NCBI GenBank assembly: GCA_009739215.1
Contig: VSJF01000002.1
Coordinates: forward strand, 2,294,001-2,358,000
Length of the DNA stretch: 64,000 nucleotides
Direction of reading: 5' to 3'
Source: Floccularia luteovirens
Taxonomy: Eukaryota; Basidiomycota; Agaricomycetes; Agaricales; Squamanitaceae
Shown here one piece after another: positions 1-12,267 of the stretch; positions within the stretch are counted from its first letter, which is position 1; every line of letters starts with the position of its first letter. The position numbers were made by a program, and so were the translations under genes. The notes beneath the pieces are model-generated. The model was given only the letters and a program-made list of their open reading frames with translations. It made no database searches and was not told the DNA's origin.

Positions 1-644
1 GTAAGAGACCACGCCGAGTGTTGCTCCACATATGAAGTTTTGTGATGAGACTAATCAGGAACTGTGCCAGCAGATGCTATGAGCCTTATTGAGAGACAAC
101 GGCAGGAACAGGATGCAATGCTTAGGGCATTTACCAACAGTATGCAAACTCGGCTCACATTTCGCAAATAACGATAATTCCTTTTCGCAGATATCTCTAA
201 TGAGATAAAAGGAGAAAGGTTGAGGTTCGTAGAGGCTATGAAGGAGGCAACAGCGATAAACGTTCAACGTACGTCTCCGGACCCCTCAACTCCGTCATTA
301 TCTTGATGGATATACATGATTAGAACATGTTGAATTATTGAGGAAGGAGCTAACACAAGAAGTTATGGGTGTAGCAGAAGAAGTTGGGCGTTTGCATCAA
401 GAGAAGAAAACTGTAGAGAGTCAGATTGCTGAGCTCGTTTCATACTATAACAGTCAGCAGGTAGGCATGGCGAACAAATCGCATACTACTTATCCAACAC
501 TTAAAATTTTCGCAGAACCACACGCAATACCATACACAACCTGTAACACCTCAAGGGCCGATCAGTCGTCATTCATCTGGACAAACCCGATACCCAGACT
601 ATCAAAATCAGCGCCGTTCTCTTCCACAGCCCCATAGAAGATGA
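1..644 (+). CDS. 3' end of a coiled-coil protein gene (5' end outside window)
   Basis: The window opens on an intron (1-58, GTAAGA to CTAATCAG). Coding exons then fit at 59-139, 191-268, 324-460 and 516-644, with introns of about 50-55 bases (GTATGC, GTACGT and GTAGGC donors) and matching phases. The visible C-terminus is about 140 residues. Its first two thirds are charged and heptad-like (for example ELLRKELTQEVMGVAEEVGR), so probably alpha-helical coiled coil. The last 43 codons are Gln/Pro/Arg/Ser-rich and end QPHRR before TGA. I see no domain that names a function. It converges on the dioxygenase gene that ends at 738, leaving only 93 bases between the stops. The exon structure is well supported; the product is unknown. 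Confidence 0.75.
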
Positions 645-737
645 AATTCTTATATATTCGATGGTGTCATCCCAGGGGGTTTCAAGCAGGGTTGTTAGTA
701 TTTGTAATAGTCAGTAGGGAGCTAAGTATGTGGTATA

Positions 738-3700
738 TTATGCATGGTCTGGTGTGATAAGTCGTGCTGTCGCGGCTATTCGAAAGTTTGTCGGTACCAC
801 AGTGTGTCTAGACGGGATAAAGTTATATAAATCGATAAGTGCAAATAAATAAATTCATACTCATAGTACTCTTGAACTTCTGCACCATCCATTACAAGGA
901 CATCGCCCTAGTAGTGGTCCAGTAAGTATGCAAGCGATGTATCCAACGATCATGTTATATCCTTACATGTCGGAGTATGAAAGTGAGTAAAACATTTCGT
1001 TGCTCTCTTTCCTGATCGTGTTTGGCCAGCAGACGGAAATGCATCAAGGCAGGTGAGCCTAGCGAAAGCCCTGCGATGAGGGGCCCTAGTCCGACTTCAT
1101 TGTCACTGTGAAACTTGGGGGAGTCATTACCAAGAATTGGGGTGTATATACAGAGAATTCTTACTGCCATTTTTTGCCGCTCCATGTATGCAGCACTATC
1201 TCATATTTAGTAGTTTGTTGGGAGGGAGACTACATAAATGTACCTCAAAATTTCATTGAAATATGCCGTCTTGTGCAAGGCTTGATTGACTCGTTTTTGG
1301 ATAAGTGCACGGGCCCTGACCACAGCACTTGGAGCTTTGTTGAAGGGAATCGTGTTCTCAGCGCCTCCCACATACTATTGACATGTAAGTATTATTTCGG
1401 CAGTCAGGACTTGCCAAAAACCTTATAGGGTTCACCAGCTACAACACCACAGGCATGAATATATAAGTATGAACGCATAAACTCGATACCCACTATTTTG
1501 GGAGAAATAATTCGTAAGTAATGATCCTCGACCTAAAAGAGTCACATATGGAAATTCCAGATTTTAAGAATCACAAACATTTATGCTAACAGATGGGTTA
1601 AGCGGAGAAATATGCGAGAATAAAAAACCATCTTACGGATCTTAAGGGCCACCGACGAAATGGCAATTCCCCCGTGGACGCCTGTTCTTGATACTCCTTG
1701 AAAATTATGTCAGCCTCGATTTTCGCAAGGGGACTTCCAGCTTGGATGTGGTGAATGAGGCCTCTAGGCAGTAAAGGGCGTTTAGAAAATATTTAGCTTT
1801 GGACATAGCTATATGCACCTTCCGAAAGGGAGGACGAATGTTTGGTATTGCCCGGAACCCCTCTCGTGTGTGAAACTTTGGATAGGGTACTTTTTGATTC
1901 CTGCATTTTGCTTTATAGTCAAAAGAGGATATTACAGATTACCAGATAGCTGACCTGATGACGCCGTTATTCGATGATCCCAAAATTGAGTAGGCAAAGA
2001 TTGATGCCAAAAGTCTTTTGCTGCACGAATTTTACCGGGAACATGGTATGTTGTCTACAGAGTTGTGAGTCATACATTATAAGATAGAGGTAAAGATATG
2101 GTATTGACTTTACAAGTCATACATTCCCAATGTTCCCATTTATATCTATTAAAATTCAGTGATCAATTTATTCAAGTTGTCGAATTTGGTTCACTAACCT
2201 GCAAGATAACCTGCCACACACCTTACAATGCCAACCTCTGGTAAAAGCGTATGTTGTTGTGATACCATTTTCAGATGAGGTCACGGGCATAATTGAACTG
2301 AAGATATTGTAACCTTTAGGAAGGAGAACAGTTGGACCCGATAAATCCAGGAACTTTGGATGATAGTCGAGATTCTCAGGAAGTGGTTGACCATTTTTCA
2401 TGGTCCAGAACGACGGGCAATCCGAGTTTAAGCACACAATCCCTTGTGCATAAACCCTGGGCGACCTCTCTTTACAGCATCCGCATAAAAAAGAGGGGCG
2501 ATTTTGCGGAATTCTGCTAATTAGTAGGGAACCTTATTAGATTTTTTTCTGGGGGTATTGATACACACCTAGAATTCACAAGACTGTATTCCTTGACCTT
2601 AACTACGCAAAATGTTAGAGTATGAACGCACTAAAACATTTTTTGGAAGACCTGGCCGAGTTTGCTGTCCATTGATAGCAGAAGTGTTAACCGTCGGAGA
2701 GTCCATGTAGAGGCGATCAATGATAGTTGGTCCACCTTTGGAATTTAAGATAATTGTCTACCTTGTTTTCGGAAAAATACCAACTTTTATCAGTCGTTTG
2801 TAACCACCAAGGTTCTCCCTTCAAACGAATGGTCAATAACAAATTGCATACTTGGAAGGAGTCGGGATGCACCTGATCATCACACCATTGGAAGGCGAAT
2901 TTGTACCGCACTACACGACCACGCTCGTTATTTGCTGGTTGGTATTCAGCTGCATAAAGGGATTACATATTACCCTTCACGGGGAGATAAAACATAGACA
3001 TACCCCAAGCACTGACGATGGTATAGAACCCCAACGCTGCATAAGTGATATCTCTGGACCCAAGATCATATGGGAAAAGTATATATTTGTCATCAATTAG
3101 CAGAACCAGAGGGCAATTGTTTCTGTAGTTATTGAGGAGAGCCCGGACAGACTTGTCTTGTGCGAGCTGGTCATCAGCTAATTGATTTGTAGTTTGGCCG
3201 TTAGAGAAGTGAAGGCTCTCTGCTTTGCCGCCACTGCCCAAAACATTGTCAGGACTTCATATAAATGAATATGCCGTCAATGAAAACGACCCATGAGATA
3301 TTATTAATCTACCGTTATGCTCAAATTTATCGCGACTAATGTCAAAGTCAATTTTTGAGGTATGTTCTAAAACTGTGATATAATTACCGTGCAGAAAATG
3401 CGCTAAGTAGGTATCCTTTGACAATGTTGTTTGTATGATAGACACCACTTTGGTAGCTTCTGAACCAATCAAACGATTCACAGACTTCTTGACGAGACTT
3501 AAGACGAGATTATAGTAATTTCTCGGGAAAATGGAATCATGAGGCGTACCTGTGCCCATATCGGAGGATTAAAATGGTAAGGGGGGTTTGGGATAATAAA
3601 CTATAGCATCCACTAAAGTCATATAATCCAATTTCAATTCAGCATCATCAGGGTCGGAGTCTTCCAGGTCGCCGTGTGTCTGGGAATTCGCCAACCAGTC

Positions 3701-4258
3701 CATAGACACTTCATCATTTTCTGGAAGCATCACTAAAGGAACCGGGGGATGGGTTGGGGATCGATCCTTTACCCTTTCTACAACAGAACTTGTTGGGTTG
3801 GGAGGACGTTCGAAAACCGTCATGTCATTGGGGAGGCAGGCGTCGGGCATCGGGTCATCTTCTGTCCTCAGGGCGGATAATTTTATTTCCCTTCATCTTG
3901 CGCCGGCATTTGCGAAGCTTATGTTTGGTTGCAGAGAGTTTTGGCCCCAGCCCTCTACCAAGATGATCCACATAAACATATCTCTTGTCCTTGCGATGCT
4001 TCTGGACGAATCGGCGTGCTAGGTCTTCCGATTGAAATAAGTTCCAATAGAATTCCACGAATATTAAGAGTGTTTCATGATCCACTTTTGGTCTATTGAC
4101 CGAGTCATCTGAAGTCCCAAATGCTAACTCAAGCCATGTTTGTACTACCTTTATCTGTGCGAAAGGAAGTTGCAGTATTCATTTCAAGAACCCACATATC
4201 AAGAGTGACTCACCCCGCCGTTCTGCTGCTTGATTTCATTCCCAACTTCATTATTCAT
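738..4258 (-). CDS. AlkB-like 2OG-Fe(II) dioxygenase with Cys-rich N-terminal region
   Basis: A gene with a dozen or more short introns, read from ATG at 4258 to TAA at 738. The N-terminus is basic and acidic with no clear domain. The middle has a cysteine-rich block (LCGCC at about 2480, CLNSDC at about 2430, then WHCKVCGRLSCR and YKWEHWECMTCK at about 2110-2220) that looks zinc-binding. The C-terminal third is an AlkB-type double-stranded beta-helix: AYMERQKM, then the iron-binding H-x-D in FHSDNE (about 1100-1115), LSLGSPALMHFR, the distal iron His in LRHGD split by an intron near 900-975, and the 2OG-binding arginines in NFRIAATAR (about 770-795). All catalytic motifs are intact. AlkB proteins demethylate nucleic acids or proteins; this one's substrate is unknown. 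Two N-terminal exon joins (near 3570 and 3855) are uncertain, and the frame changes there. Confidence 0.8.
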
Positions 4259-4272
4259 CCTCTTTCCCTCAT
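4255..4272 (-). promoter_or_regulatory. Six-codon upstream ORF overlapping the dioxygenase start
   Basis: On the minus strand an ATG at 4272 opens six codons including the stop. Its TGA overlaps the proposed main ATG at 4258 in an ATGA arrangement, which would favour re-initiation and so low or regulated translation. It counts only if transcription starts upstream of 4272, which cannot be seen here. Confidence 0.35.
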
Positions 4273-4627
4273 TTCTCGTACTTCCTTGAATTGAACGAGC
4301 GTAAAAATTACTAAGGAAAGGTTCATCCTGAAGCAGGGTTTTGTCGTCCCAAGACTGTGGGATCCTCATATGTTTGTGAGGTAATGAACACAGATCAAAG
4401 TCGGGTTCTGGGTCTACAACATTTAACAGAAATAGAACTTGAACTTGTCATACAACGCTTAGAATGTTAGGTCTTCCCACATGTAATATGACCCTGCTTC
4501 TTCGCTTGATGACAAGTCAACAAAGAGTGCAGCATGTGTGGGAGTTCATTAAATATCCGGTATACGGTTTAGTGTCATCTAGTTGTGAAACAACTATAAA
4601 TTGAAATCTATGTATGGATTTTAATGT
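4259..4627. other. Intergenic gap between ATP16 and the dioxygenase gene
   Basis: About 370 bases between two minus-strand genes. It must hold the ATP16 3' end and the dioxygenase promoter. I see no ORF, repeat or RNA gene in it. Confidence 0.5.
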
Positions 4628-5269
4628 TTACTTGGACAGCGCATGCTGTAGTGCCTCATATACGTCAGCTTCAATCCGTGCTTCAGCTTTATCTGCCTCA
4701 GACCCGCTTCCGGCTGCCGCCCTTAGTGCCTCTTGTAAGTTTGAACGAACAGCCTGAAGAAGAAAAATATATAAGGGTGACTTGTGACACGTTTAAGAGT
4801 ATATACCTCAAGCGAAAAATCTTCTAGAGGTGCAGCTTCAACCACGTTGATTGTGAGTCGGTTGTTGGGGTGAACAGTTGCCATTCCAGAAGATACTGCA
4901 AGAAACGTTAAGGGAGGCAACAAACAATCTACAAAGTGCTCACCAAAGTATTTCTTGGATTGGTTGCCGGATTCAATGATTTCAACAAGACCTGGGCGGA
5001 GGGCCTCAATGGAGGGAACATGGTTCGAGAGGATACCCATGTCCCCAGATTCCGCAGGAATGTTTACTTGTACAACATCTGAGGAACTGTACACCGACTA
5101 GAGTACTTTTCAATACCAATTGGAAATTTTTGTATTGCTTGGGACGCACCTTGTGAGGCATAGCAAAGGACAGTTTCAGCTTGTCACTGACTTCGGTGGC
5201 ATACCCGCGTCTTGCCAGTGAGATGCGGCTTGTGGCGCGTCGAGCAGCAGAGATAATTTGGAAGGACAT
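4628..5269 (-). CDS. ATP16: Mitochondrial F1-ATP synthase delta subunit
   Basis: Four exons at 5269-5150, 5097-4944, 4895-4807 and 4753-4628 join in frame to a 162-residue protein, the normal size for fungal F1 delta (homologous to bacterial epsilon). The first 28 or so residues (MSFQIISAARRATSRISLAR) are an Arg/Ser-rich mitochondrial targeting sequence. The beta-sandwich part carries VQVNIPAESGDMGILSNHVPS and the LRPGLVEI strand characteristic of the family. The C-terminal helical hairpin is Ala/Glu-rich and ends QHALSK. The subunit sits in the central stalk and couples proton flow through the c-ring to ATP synthesis. The ATG at 5269 was chosen because it begins the presequence; no in-frame ATG lies just upstream. 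Confidence 0.93.
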
Positions 5270-5546
5270 TTTGTGAGCTAACAAGACATTTCCGTGTGTT
5301 TACGGATTTGCATGTGCGGCAACTTCCGGGGTGTTTGGCATTGTCCACACGATTGCTTGCTCACGCATGGGTATTATTAATGGTATGTAAGTTCAAAAAT
5401 CAATGTACAAAGTATCTACATAGTTTAACTAGATACAATATAAGCCTCGAGGCACAATTACACTATCCATGTAATCTCAAATCTATCCAATAGGTGTTTA
5501 TTATGAGCCGACAATAACTGTATAATAAAGTAACACCAAAACTTGT

Positions 5547-8292
5547 CTACAATCCAATAGAACCCTGATCCTTTTCTCCACCTGTGTAGTCAGTTGGGAG
5601 TAAGGTTGGTTCCTGTCTAATACCACGTTCTCTGTATGACCCATTGAATGGACGAATAATAATAAATAATGAAAGGGAGGCTTACATTTCGTCGACAGCC
5701 ACTAACAAGTCATAATTTATATCTTGAGGTACTGTAGAATCACCTTTGTAAGATGGATGAGATCGGACAAAGTTACGAATCCAAGTCGCAGGAGTGAGAA
5801 GTTCACCTAGTATTCAAAAATGAGATACTATATGTGCATCTGAGAGATGGTAAACATACCGTTGGAACGGCGCTTCACAAAACTGAGATATTTTTCAATC
5901 TTAACCAATGCATTCTCATCAATATCCAAAGTTTCCAGATATGCATAAACGAGACCCAAAAGTCCAGGAAACTTGGCGCTCTGAAAGCAAGTTATATCGC
6001 AAGCTATCATGGGAACATTGAACCTACCTTGCCATTCATGATTTCATCCATCGTCATTTCTTCGTATTCTTCTTCTACTGCTCGTTCGAACGAGAGTCCA
6101 TTCTCCGGAAGTGGAGGAGGTCCAAAACAGTTTCTCAATTTTTTGTCGCGCTTTCGTGGACCGTCGATTGGAGAACATGAACCTGATGAAGAGCCCACGC
6201 TGGATGCCCCACTACGGCTTGCAGGATAGACATCTTTTCGGAAGAAAAATTTGCCTGACGTCGCTGCATCGCGTTTCTGAGCCCGAGACATGTTCTCGTC
6301 GACCTTGTTGACAATATCAGCTTGGGTAATTGTGCAAGTTGAAAGGGTCGTTATACATACTTTCGAGATCGGGAGATAGAAATTAAGGTTAAAGCTCAAG
6401 ATCGCCCGAGATAAAAGGACAATGAACACAGCATAAGCCGCATTTTCAAAATCAGTCATCTGTACCTCCATACTGCGGAACTCTACCCGCCAACCAATGG
6501 GAGAATTCGGAGGCGGTGGTTTAAACCGCAGAGTTTGCCAATTTGTTGATTGTAGGTTCTGTGGAAGTTCATTGGCTCTTGGAATTTTGGTTCTAATAGC
6601 TGAATCGAGCTTACCTCAAAATGATCACTACTGGACGAGTCGTCTTGATTAATGGTCTCAGAAAAGATAACTAGAGGATCTCTAATAAACAAATGCGAGA
6701 TATGTTTTGAAAGTAAATCGTCAATTCCTTAATGAATGTTTCAATTGATTTTTAAGTGCGTAGCAAGGAAGGGTAGAAACGAACCGTGATCGCGCATGCT
6801 TTGGTAGAGGGTACTGTCATACGGTACATCATTGTCGTTATATTCTGGCCTATTGTTCCAGTCTTCAGAAATATACAGGTCAACACTGTCATATCGTGAT
6901 TTTGGAATTCTGAATCGACTCTCTTTGAGAGGCTGGGTGATGTCAGGATTAAGTCTTCCTTGGTGACGTCAGGGAGGACAAGTGTGACATACCTTCAGTC
7001 CACGTTCTTCTTCCGTACGATCATCAACGCTCCCTGCGATCACGTTCCAGCGGCAATCCACATCAGCCAGGTATCCACGCCAAATTGGGCTTGCCGCAGT
7101 CAAGGCGAGCTAAATGATATCCTCAGAACAAAGTCTGAGTGGAACGATTTTTCATGTTGACCATACCATTATTGGTCCCACTGGTATCAGACCATCATAC
7201 ATACGTCTTGCCTCAGAGACATTGCATGCTTGGAAAGTTAACTGGAGACAACAACAACCCATCCCAAAACCCATTGCATCCAGATATATGTGGTCTACGA
7301 GAGCAGCTCCGTTTTTAGCCTCTGACGGAATGGGTTTGAGATTATTAATAACGGAGAAAATGAACGTTCTAGTTACCCGGGTCTTCGCAATAGATGTTGC
7401 GAGTCCAAGGGATGGTCGGGTCAACGAAAGGACGAGGAGTGTGTTCATCTATATAAATAGGTAGGTTGATTGCTACTTTAGAACCTCGTCGACGGCGTAT
7501 ATTGGCTGTTAGCGTACTAGGTCAAAATTACATCAACCTTACAGGTAAACGAGTTAGAATATGCAAATACTAACGGAAAACGGGCATGAGGATTCGTAAT
7601 TTCTTCAGGCAAGAAGAGACTGTGGCTGGAAACTGCATCTTCGGGATTAAAGTATGGTTCTGTAAATTGACCTGGAACACCTAGCATCGGGAAGGAAGTA
7701 AATGTCAAAGGTATTTCATTAGATTTCAGATGTTTTCTAGCCAAAGTCCGTCTGGAAATGGTTAAGACAAGAAAATACCCAAAGCATTAAATTATACCTA
7801 TATCGCATGTTATCTTCTACAGATAACAGGTCAGGAATTGACCCAGTGTAAGGAGATCCTGGTGTTGATTCTAGCATGTATCGTCCGTACTCAGGATGGA
7901 ATTTTGGTACAGATATCCTATATGCAAATAAGATGTACGAAATACGCTAGTAAGGATTAATATACCCTGCTGGACAATCCGCACAAATACCGTCTACAAT
8001 GGTGTTCAATTTGGCGAGAATTTCAGTTTGGCGCAAGGATAATCTTGCGCTCTTGTTCTGTTCATCAATAGAGACTACCATATACTCTATCTGTAGAAAT
8101 CATTGGCAAACAGAGCAGACGTCATATGAGGAAAGAACATACCTCATCCCCCCAAAGTAATTCGTCTCCATGCCTGTCCTTCAATCGATCCCAGATGTGA
8201 AGAAATTGTGCGATCCCATGGGCCCTCACATGGTCTGCGTATCTCTTTGCATCGTCCCATGCGAGTGGAGTTCCAAGATACAAAAGACCCAT
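5547..8292 (-). CDS. GCS1: Glutamate-cysteine ligase, catalytic subunit
   Basis: First and rate-limiting enzyme of glutathione synthesis: ATP-dependent joining of glutamate gamma-carboxyl to cysteine, in the cytosol. The start at 8292 gives [20 protein letters not shown], the standard eukaryotic N-terminus, followed by [10 protein letters not shown] and LLWGDEIEYM-type sequence. Further family blocks follow through many short introns: [11 protein letters not shown] (about 7680), [15 protein letters not shown] and EARRMYDGL (about 7170-7290), [20 protein letters not shown] (about 6430-6510), [12 protein letters not shown] (about 5960) and [13 protein letters not shown] (about 5790). An ATG-to-TAA reading near 5684 looks like the end, but a GTAAGC donor there joins a last exon ([16 protein letters not shown]) ending in TAG at 5547, matching the family C-terminus. 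The Ser/Gly-rich insert near 6180-6230 is not conserved. The next gene upstream on this strand is ATG6. Confidence 0.93.
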
Positions 8293-8960
8293 TTGGCAGC
8301 AACGATCGAAAAGCGAGTAGGGGATGTAGCCAACAAAGATGAGGGGGTACCTGGAGAGCTATGAAATGAAGACAGATGAGATCCTGAGGAGAGATATACA
8401 AAAAAGTGTAGAGCCTTTGTAAGATGGAAGATTGCTAATATAAACCTTCTGTTCATGCGTCAATTCTCCGGCCCGACGGGTTCTCCATTGGTATCCAACG
8501 ACCTCACTCAAAGTTCTCGAATGAACTAGTAAGTATGTAATGAAATGTGCCGCCATGTAATTAATAGCCCTTGTACATAATATGATCTGACTAGTAAATA
8601 CGTATCGCTGTGTTAACATTTGAGCAAACCAGGTGTTGTCACCCTCATTCCGACATATATCACAAGAACATGTGGCTGCCATTAATTATTCACTCAAGAA
8701 GTCTTCCATTCAGGAATCACGCCATGAAGGTGAGATACCTGGGACCTTATTGAGTCTTTCCCAGACATGCCTATATATGCATCTTGTGGCTTACAAGTAC
8801 CATCAGATACATGACTCAGACATTCGTATATTTGAAAAATGTACGTTACGATAAGATCGCCGCGGGTATGACGTGTACAGAGTTACATACATTGCATTGT
8901 GTACGGAACTTCAAGGACACTTCTTTGTCACCCTAACCGAAAACAAAGGGGTCGACCCCA
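8293..8960. other. Intergenic region: ATG6 3' end and GCS1 promoter
   Basis: About 670 bases between two minus-strand genes. It holds short spurious ORFs on both strands but nothing with coding character. It should contain the ATG6 poly(A) region and the GCS1 promoter. I see no clear TATA box at the expected distance. Confidence 0.5.
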
Positions 8961-10688
8961 TCAACCATTGGCTCCGTTCGTTGCCCATTTCAAGCAAATT
9001 TTCAGGGCCAGGAGCACATGACGAAGAGAGCGGGTCCACGCCTCTTCTTGGTTGAACTGAAGCTTCACGGACACGTCACCAATCTTGTCTTTAGATATCC
9101 TATAAATCTACTATGTTAATCCCAACCAAACCATAATATAAGTCACGTACTGGTGCGGAAAATCAATAGCAGGGTCTTGTGACTTGATATGGTCAATTAA
9201 ATGCTTCAGGCAATCAAGAAATGCAACCATAGCGATGTCGAAACGTCGATTGTGAAGCAAACGGCCAAAGTGGAGGTCACCAGATCCATACAGCTCATGG
9301 TTGGCTTTATCACCAGTAGTTTTTTCTATACGCGAGAATGAACCCATGGGGACCAACCGGTAACTATAAGACGCGTTAACATCGTCAGGGGGCACATCGA
9401 AATAAACATACTGATCAAAACTATAGTCGAGTTTGCGAGCAATTGTATATAGCAAAAGTAATGTCTGGCCCCATGCGGCATTAATCTCTGCCCATTCAAC
9501 CTGATATATATGATCAAACAGCTGCCACAACAAATTTTTCGAATGAACAACGTACTGGAACTCCAGGAACTCGCCCAAGTCGTAGACCATTGATTGTACC
9601 GAAGACACCGTCGTGACCGATACAAAACGCATCATTGTAAACATTTGTTCTTTCCAGTTTTTCGAGAGTGACTGAATCTGCTGCATAGGCAGCTCGTAAT
9701 GAAGCCAGCTGCGCAGATTGTTGTTCTGTAGATAATATGTGATCATTATGCGTTTGCCAGAAGCTGCAAATTTTGAACAAGGGTCGAAGCACCGAATTGG
9801 AGAAGTGCTTACTCTGCTTCTTCGGCCTCGAGGGCTTTTTCATCTAATTCTAATTGTCTCAGCTCTTCTTCCAGTTGTTCGCGCTCACGTTCAGCTTCCT
9901 TCAATTGCTCAATTGCCGACTGTTCCTCCATCTTCAGTTGTTCGATCTTTTTCTCTGCATCTTCTCTTGTCAAACCCTGCGCTTCCCTCTCTCGTTCTTT
10001 CCTGACCTCTTTCTCAAAAGCAATGTATCCATCCCTTTCTTTCTTTGTTTCGTCGAGCTGTTTTTGTAGCATGATGAGGAGATTCTGGGTGCACTCTGCA
10101 CATAGAGGGTGATCAACGTCGTTGTGTGTCGAAAGTATGTTGAAGAGTCGTGCAGTAGAACGTAAATGATGAGAAAGTGGTGAGGGATTGACTGGTTCGG
10201 CCTCTGTTTGCTTCGTTGCTTGTGTTGTACCTTGAGCATTCCTAGACTTTAACAACGCCTTCTTAGAGCGGATTGGAGATGAAGGCTGAGGAGGTATGGT
10301 GTTAACGACACTATCTTGCAAGATAACAAATGATTCATTGGGTTTCAGTGTGCTGCGTTGTGGTTGTTTGCCTTGAGCACGCACAGTCAAAGAGGTACCA
10401 TTTGTGGGAGAGGCTGCAGCAGGTTTCTGACTTTGCTTTGAAGGAGACACCACAGCTGATGTAAACTTCGTTGGTTCTGGCACTTGATCTACAGATTTCT
10501 CAATAGGTGACGTTGGGCTTGGGGGTAGAGTAGCCACAATCATGTCATATGCCGAAGGCGCCAAATCAACGAGAGATGCATCTAGCTAGAAAACACCTCA
10601 GAGTTCAAGATAAATCATATCTGATATACCGAAGAGAATGTACCTGAAGCGGTTCTTTACATTGTTGGCAAACAAGACCGAAGCTCAT
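8961..10688 (-). CDS. ATG6: Autophagy protein Beclin-1/Atg6 (Vps30)
   Basis: Six exons (10688-10644, 10585-9813, 9763-9556, 9500-9412, 9363-9151, 9099-8961) join in frame to 488 residues. The N-terminus [17 protein letters not shown] with its CxxC is the Beclin signature. Residues of about 60-160 are Ser/Pro-rich and probably disordered. Then comes [13 protein letters not shown] and a long charged coiled coil (about 190-275, the Atg14/Vps38 pairing helix). The evolutionarily conserved domain follows: [33 protein letters not shown]-type [17 protein letters not shown], then [12 protein letters not shown], and a C-terminal block ending [11 protein letters not shown]. The protein is a subunit of the Vps34 PI3-kinase complexes for autophagy and endosomal sorting. 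An in-frame ATG at 10796 exists, but the CxxC-proximal ATG at 10688 fits the family. It is the last host gene before the transposon island. Confidence 0.93.
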
Positions 10689-10914
10689 GGTAGAAGACAA
10701 GGGCTCGTCGCTGGTAGTTGTTTCGTTTGTTGACAAGTGTATCTTTCGCAGGTTGTAGATAAGCACATCCAACTTGGTTGATGTAAATAGTCTCATACAA
10801 ACTTCAAGCTCAAGCTTACATCTACTTGCATATTGACAGTATTTTCCAGGATGTCAACTGGTGACCATGCACTTGCACATATATGGTGTGTGCTCTGTAT
10901 CAATCCAGCAAATG

Positions 10915-11706
10915 TGTTACTGTTTATGATGTTTGTGTTATTCTATACTTGTCTCATTGTTGGGAGTTGTCTGGGTTAGGGAACAGATGGGTTTCTAGCA
11001 ATTAGACAGTTCTATTAATGGAAAGGTAAGACCTTAGTTTATGAGAGAATAAACTTTATTTGAGCTGTACCTATTAATGGAAAGGTAAGCTAAGTAAAAG
11101 AATTAGTCTATGATATGTTTGTTGTGATATAAAGTATGTACTTACACCTTAGTTTACAAGAGAATAAACTAAGGTGCATTGTATGCTGTGATGAGACTTA
11201 TGTATGGAATTCATGATTGGTAATCTAATGGTGTGACGATTGTGTAATCATGAAGTAGTAATGCTGACAGGGTTTGCTAGTTAGATTTCCCTAGTGCAAT
11301 AGTGGGAGATACTACTATATGAGTTTCTAACTGCCACTTGTCAGGGCCTCATGGAGGTCAATTATCACAGAAAACTAGTCAGGCATTTCAGACTAGATGG
11401 TGTTGCCTGTGCCATTATATACAATGATTCTGCCATCCTAGATAGGGGAGGGAGAGGTCACTTTAGTTGTCACTGAGGTAACAGAGTAATTGCCAATGTT
11501 ATTGGGTACTTGAAACTAAGATCAAGCTGGTGCTTGTCTGTAGTTTCACACTACTTAAATACAAGTATGCTACTGCTAATTATAACTAATTGCATGCTTA
11601 CTGAGTAAGCATCAAGTCAACTACTAGTCATAAGGAAGTGCTACAAGTCATTTGGAAGCAAGTACAAGTCATAGAGAACAACATATAAGTCAAAATATGA
11701 GATAAC
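10915..11706 (+). mobile_element. F-family LTR, rearranged copy
   Basis: It starts TGTTACTG and carries the family block GTCTGGGTTAGGGAACAG at about 10970, CCCTAG-type sequence and the CAAGTCAT repeats seen in other F copies. About 270 bases of unrelated AT-rich DNA (about 11000-11265) interrupt it. Its right end is cut by the C-family LTR at 11707. It marks the left edge of the transposon island. Confidence 0.65.
11145..11176. repeat. Perfect 12-bp inverted repeat, 8-base loop
   Basis: CACCTTAGTTTA at 11145-11156 and its exact reverse complement at 11165-11176. A degraded third copy of the arm lies near 11030-11055. It sits inside the AT-rich insert of the F LTR. Confidence 0.8.
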
Positions 11707-12078
11707 TGTTAAGCAGCCATCTGTGCATTGCACAGTGATAGGGACTCAAATTCTTACCTTATGCTTACTTAATCTTACACTTAGGTTAGTATACTACTAC
11801 TTATCCAGAAAGGACTGTCTATTAAGTTGGTATCTAGTGTCCTTATATACAGATAGACTGTATATATATATTTGCATATAATGGTCTATGCATTGTTCTT
11901 CATAATCACATGTCTAGGGCATAGAACCTTGTAGAAGGTTGTAGAACATGCTTAGTCATATCGCATGTGACATAGAGCATAGATGGATATAGTCATGTGA
12001 TACATCATGTGATGTATCTCATGTGACTCATCACCTGATGAATTATGTAATCCATCATATGATTGTACTATCACAACA
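11707..12078 (-). mobile_element. Solo LTR, family C (long form), TSD ATAAC
   Basis: TGTTAAGCAGCC...ATCACAACA, 372 bp, flanked by ATAAC at 11702-11706 and 12079-12083. It contains the ATCATGTGA-type near-palindromes typical of family C. Confidence 0.85.
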
Positions 12079-12083
12079 ATAAC

Positions 12084-12263
12084 ATCAGCAAACTCTGTTT
12101 TGATCTGATGAAATCCATAGCAAGCCATAGCACCATAGCAACATGTAGTAGTCTATAGTAACCTGTAGTAATCCATAGATATCAGCCATTTTCCATAGTG
12201 ACTTATAGTGACCCATAGTGATCTGTAGTGATCTGTAGCATTTTGCTCTTTTTTATAGTTGGC
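12084..12263. repeat. CCATAG minisatellite with ATCAGCAAA leader
   Basis: About ten degenerate units of roughly 10 bp (CCATAGTRRY, with CCATAGCAAG variants) follow a leader beginning ATCAGCAAACTCTG. The same leader plus array occurs near 23.75, 27.86 and 47.74 kb. Confidence 0.7.
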
Positions 12264-12267
12264 CATA

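Noticed and set aside
1108..1428. A 106-codon plus-strand frame
   Set aside because: Antisense to dioxygenase exons whose minus-strand splicing and motifs are clear.
5682..5684. TAA as the end of GCS1
   Set aside because: It lies inside a GTAAGC donor; splicing to a last exon gives the conserved [13 protein letters not shown] tail and ends at 5547.
10605..10796. Upstream ATG at 10796 as the ATG6 start
   Set aside because: It would add a non-conserved 36-residue leader; Beclin proteins start just before the first CxxC, at 10688.
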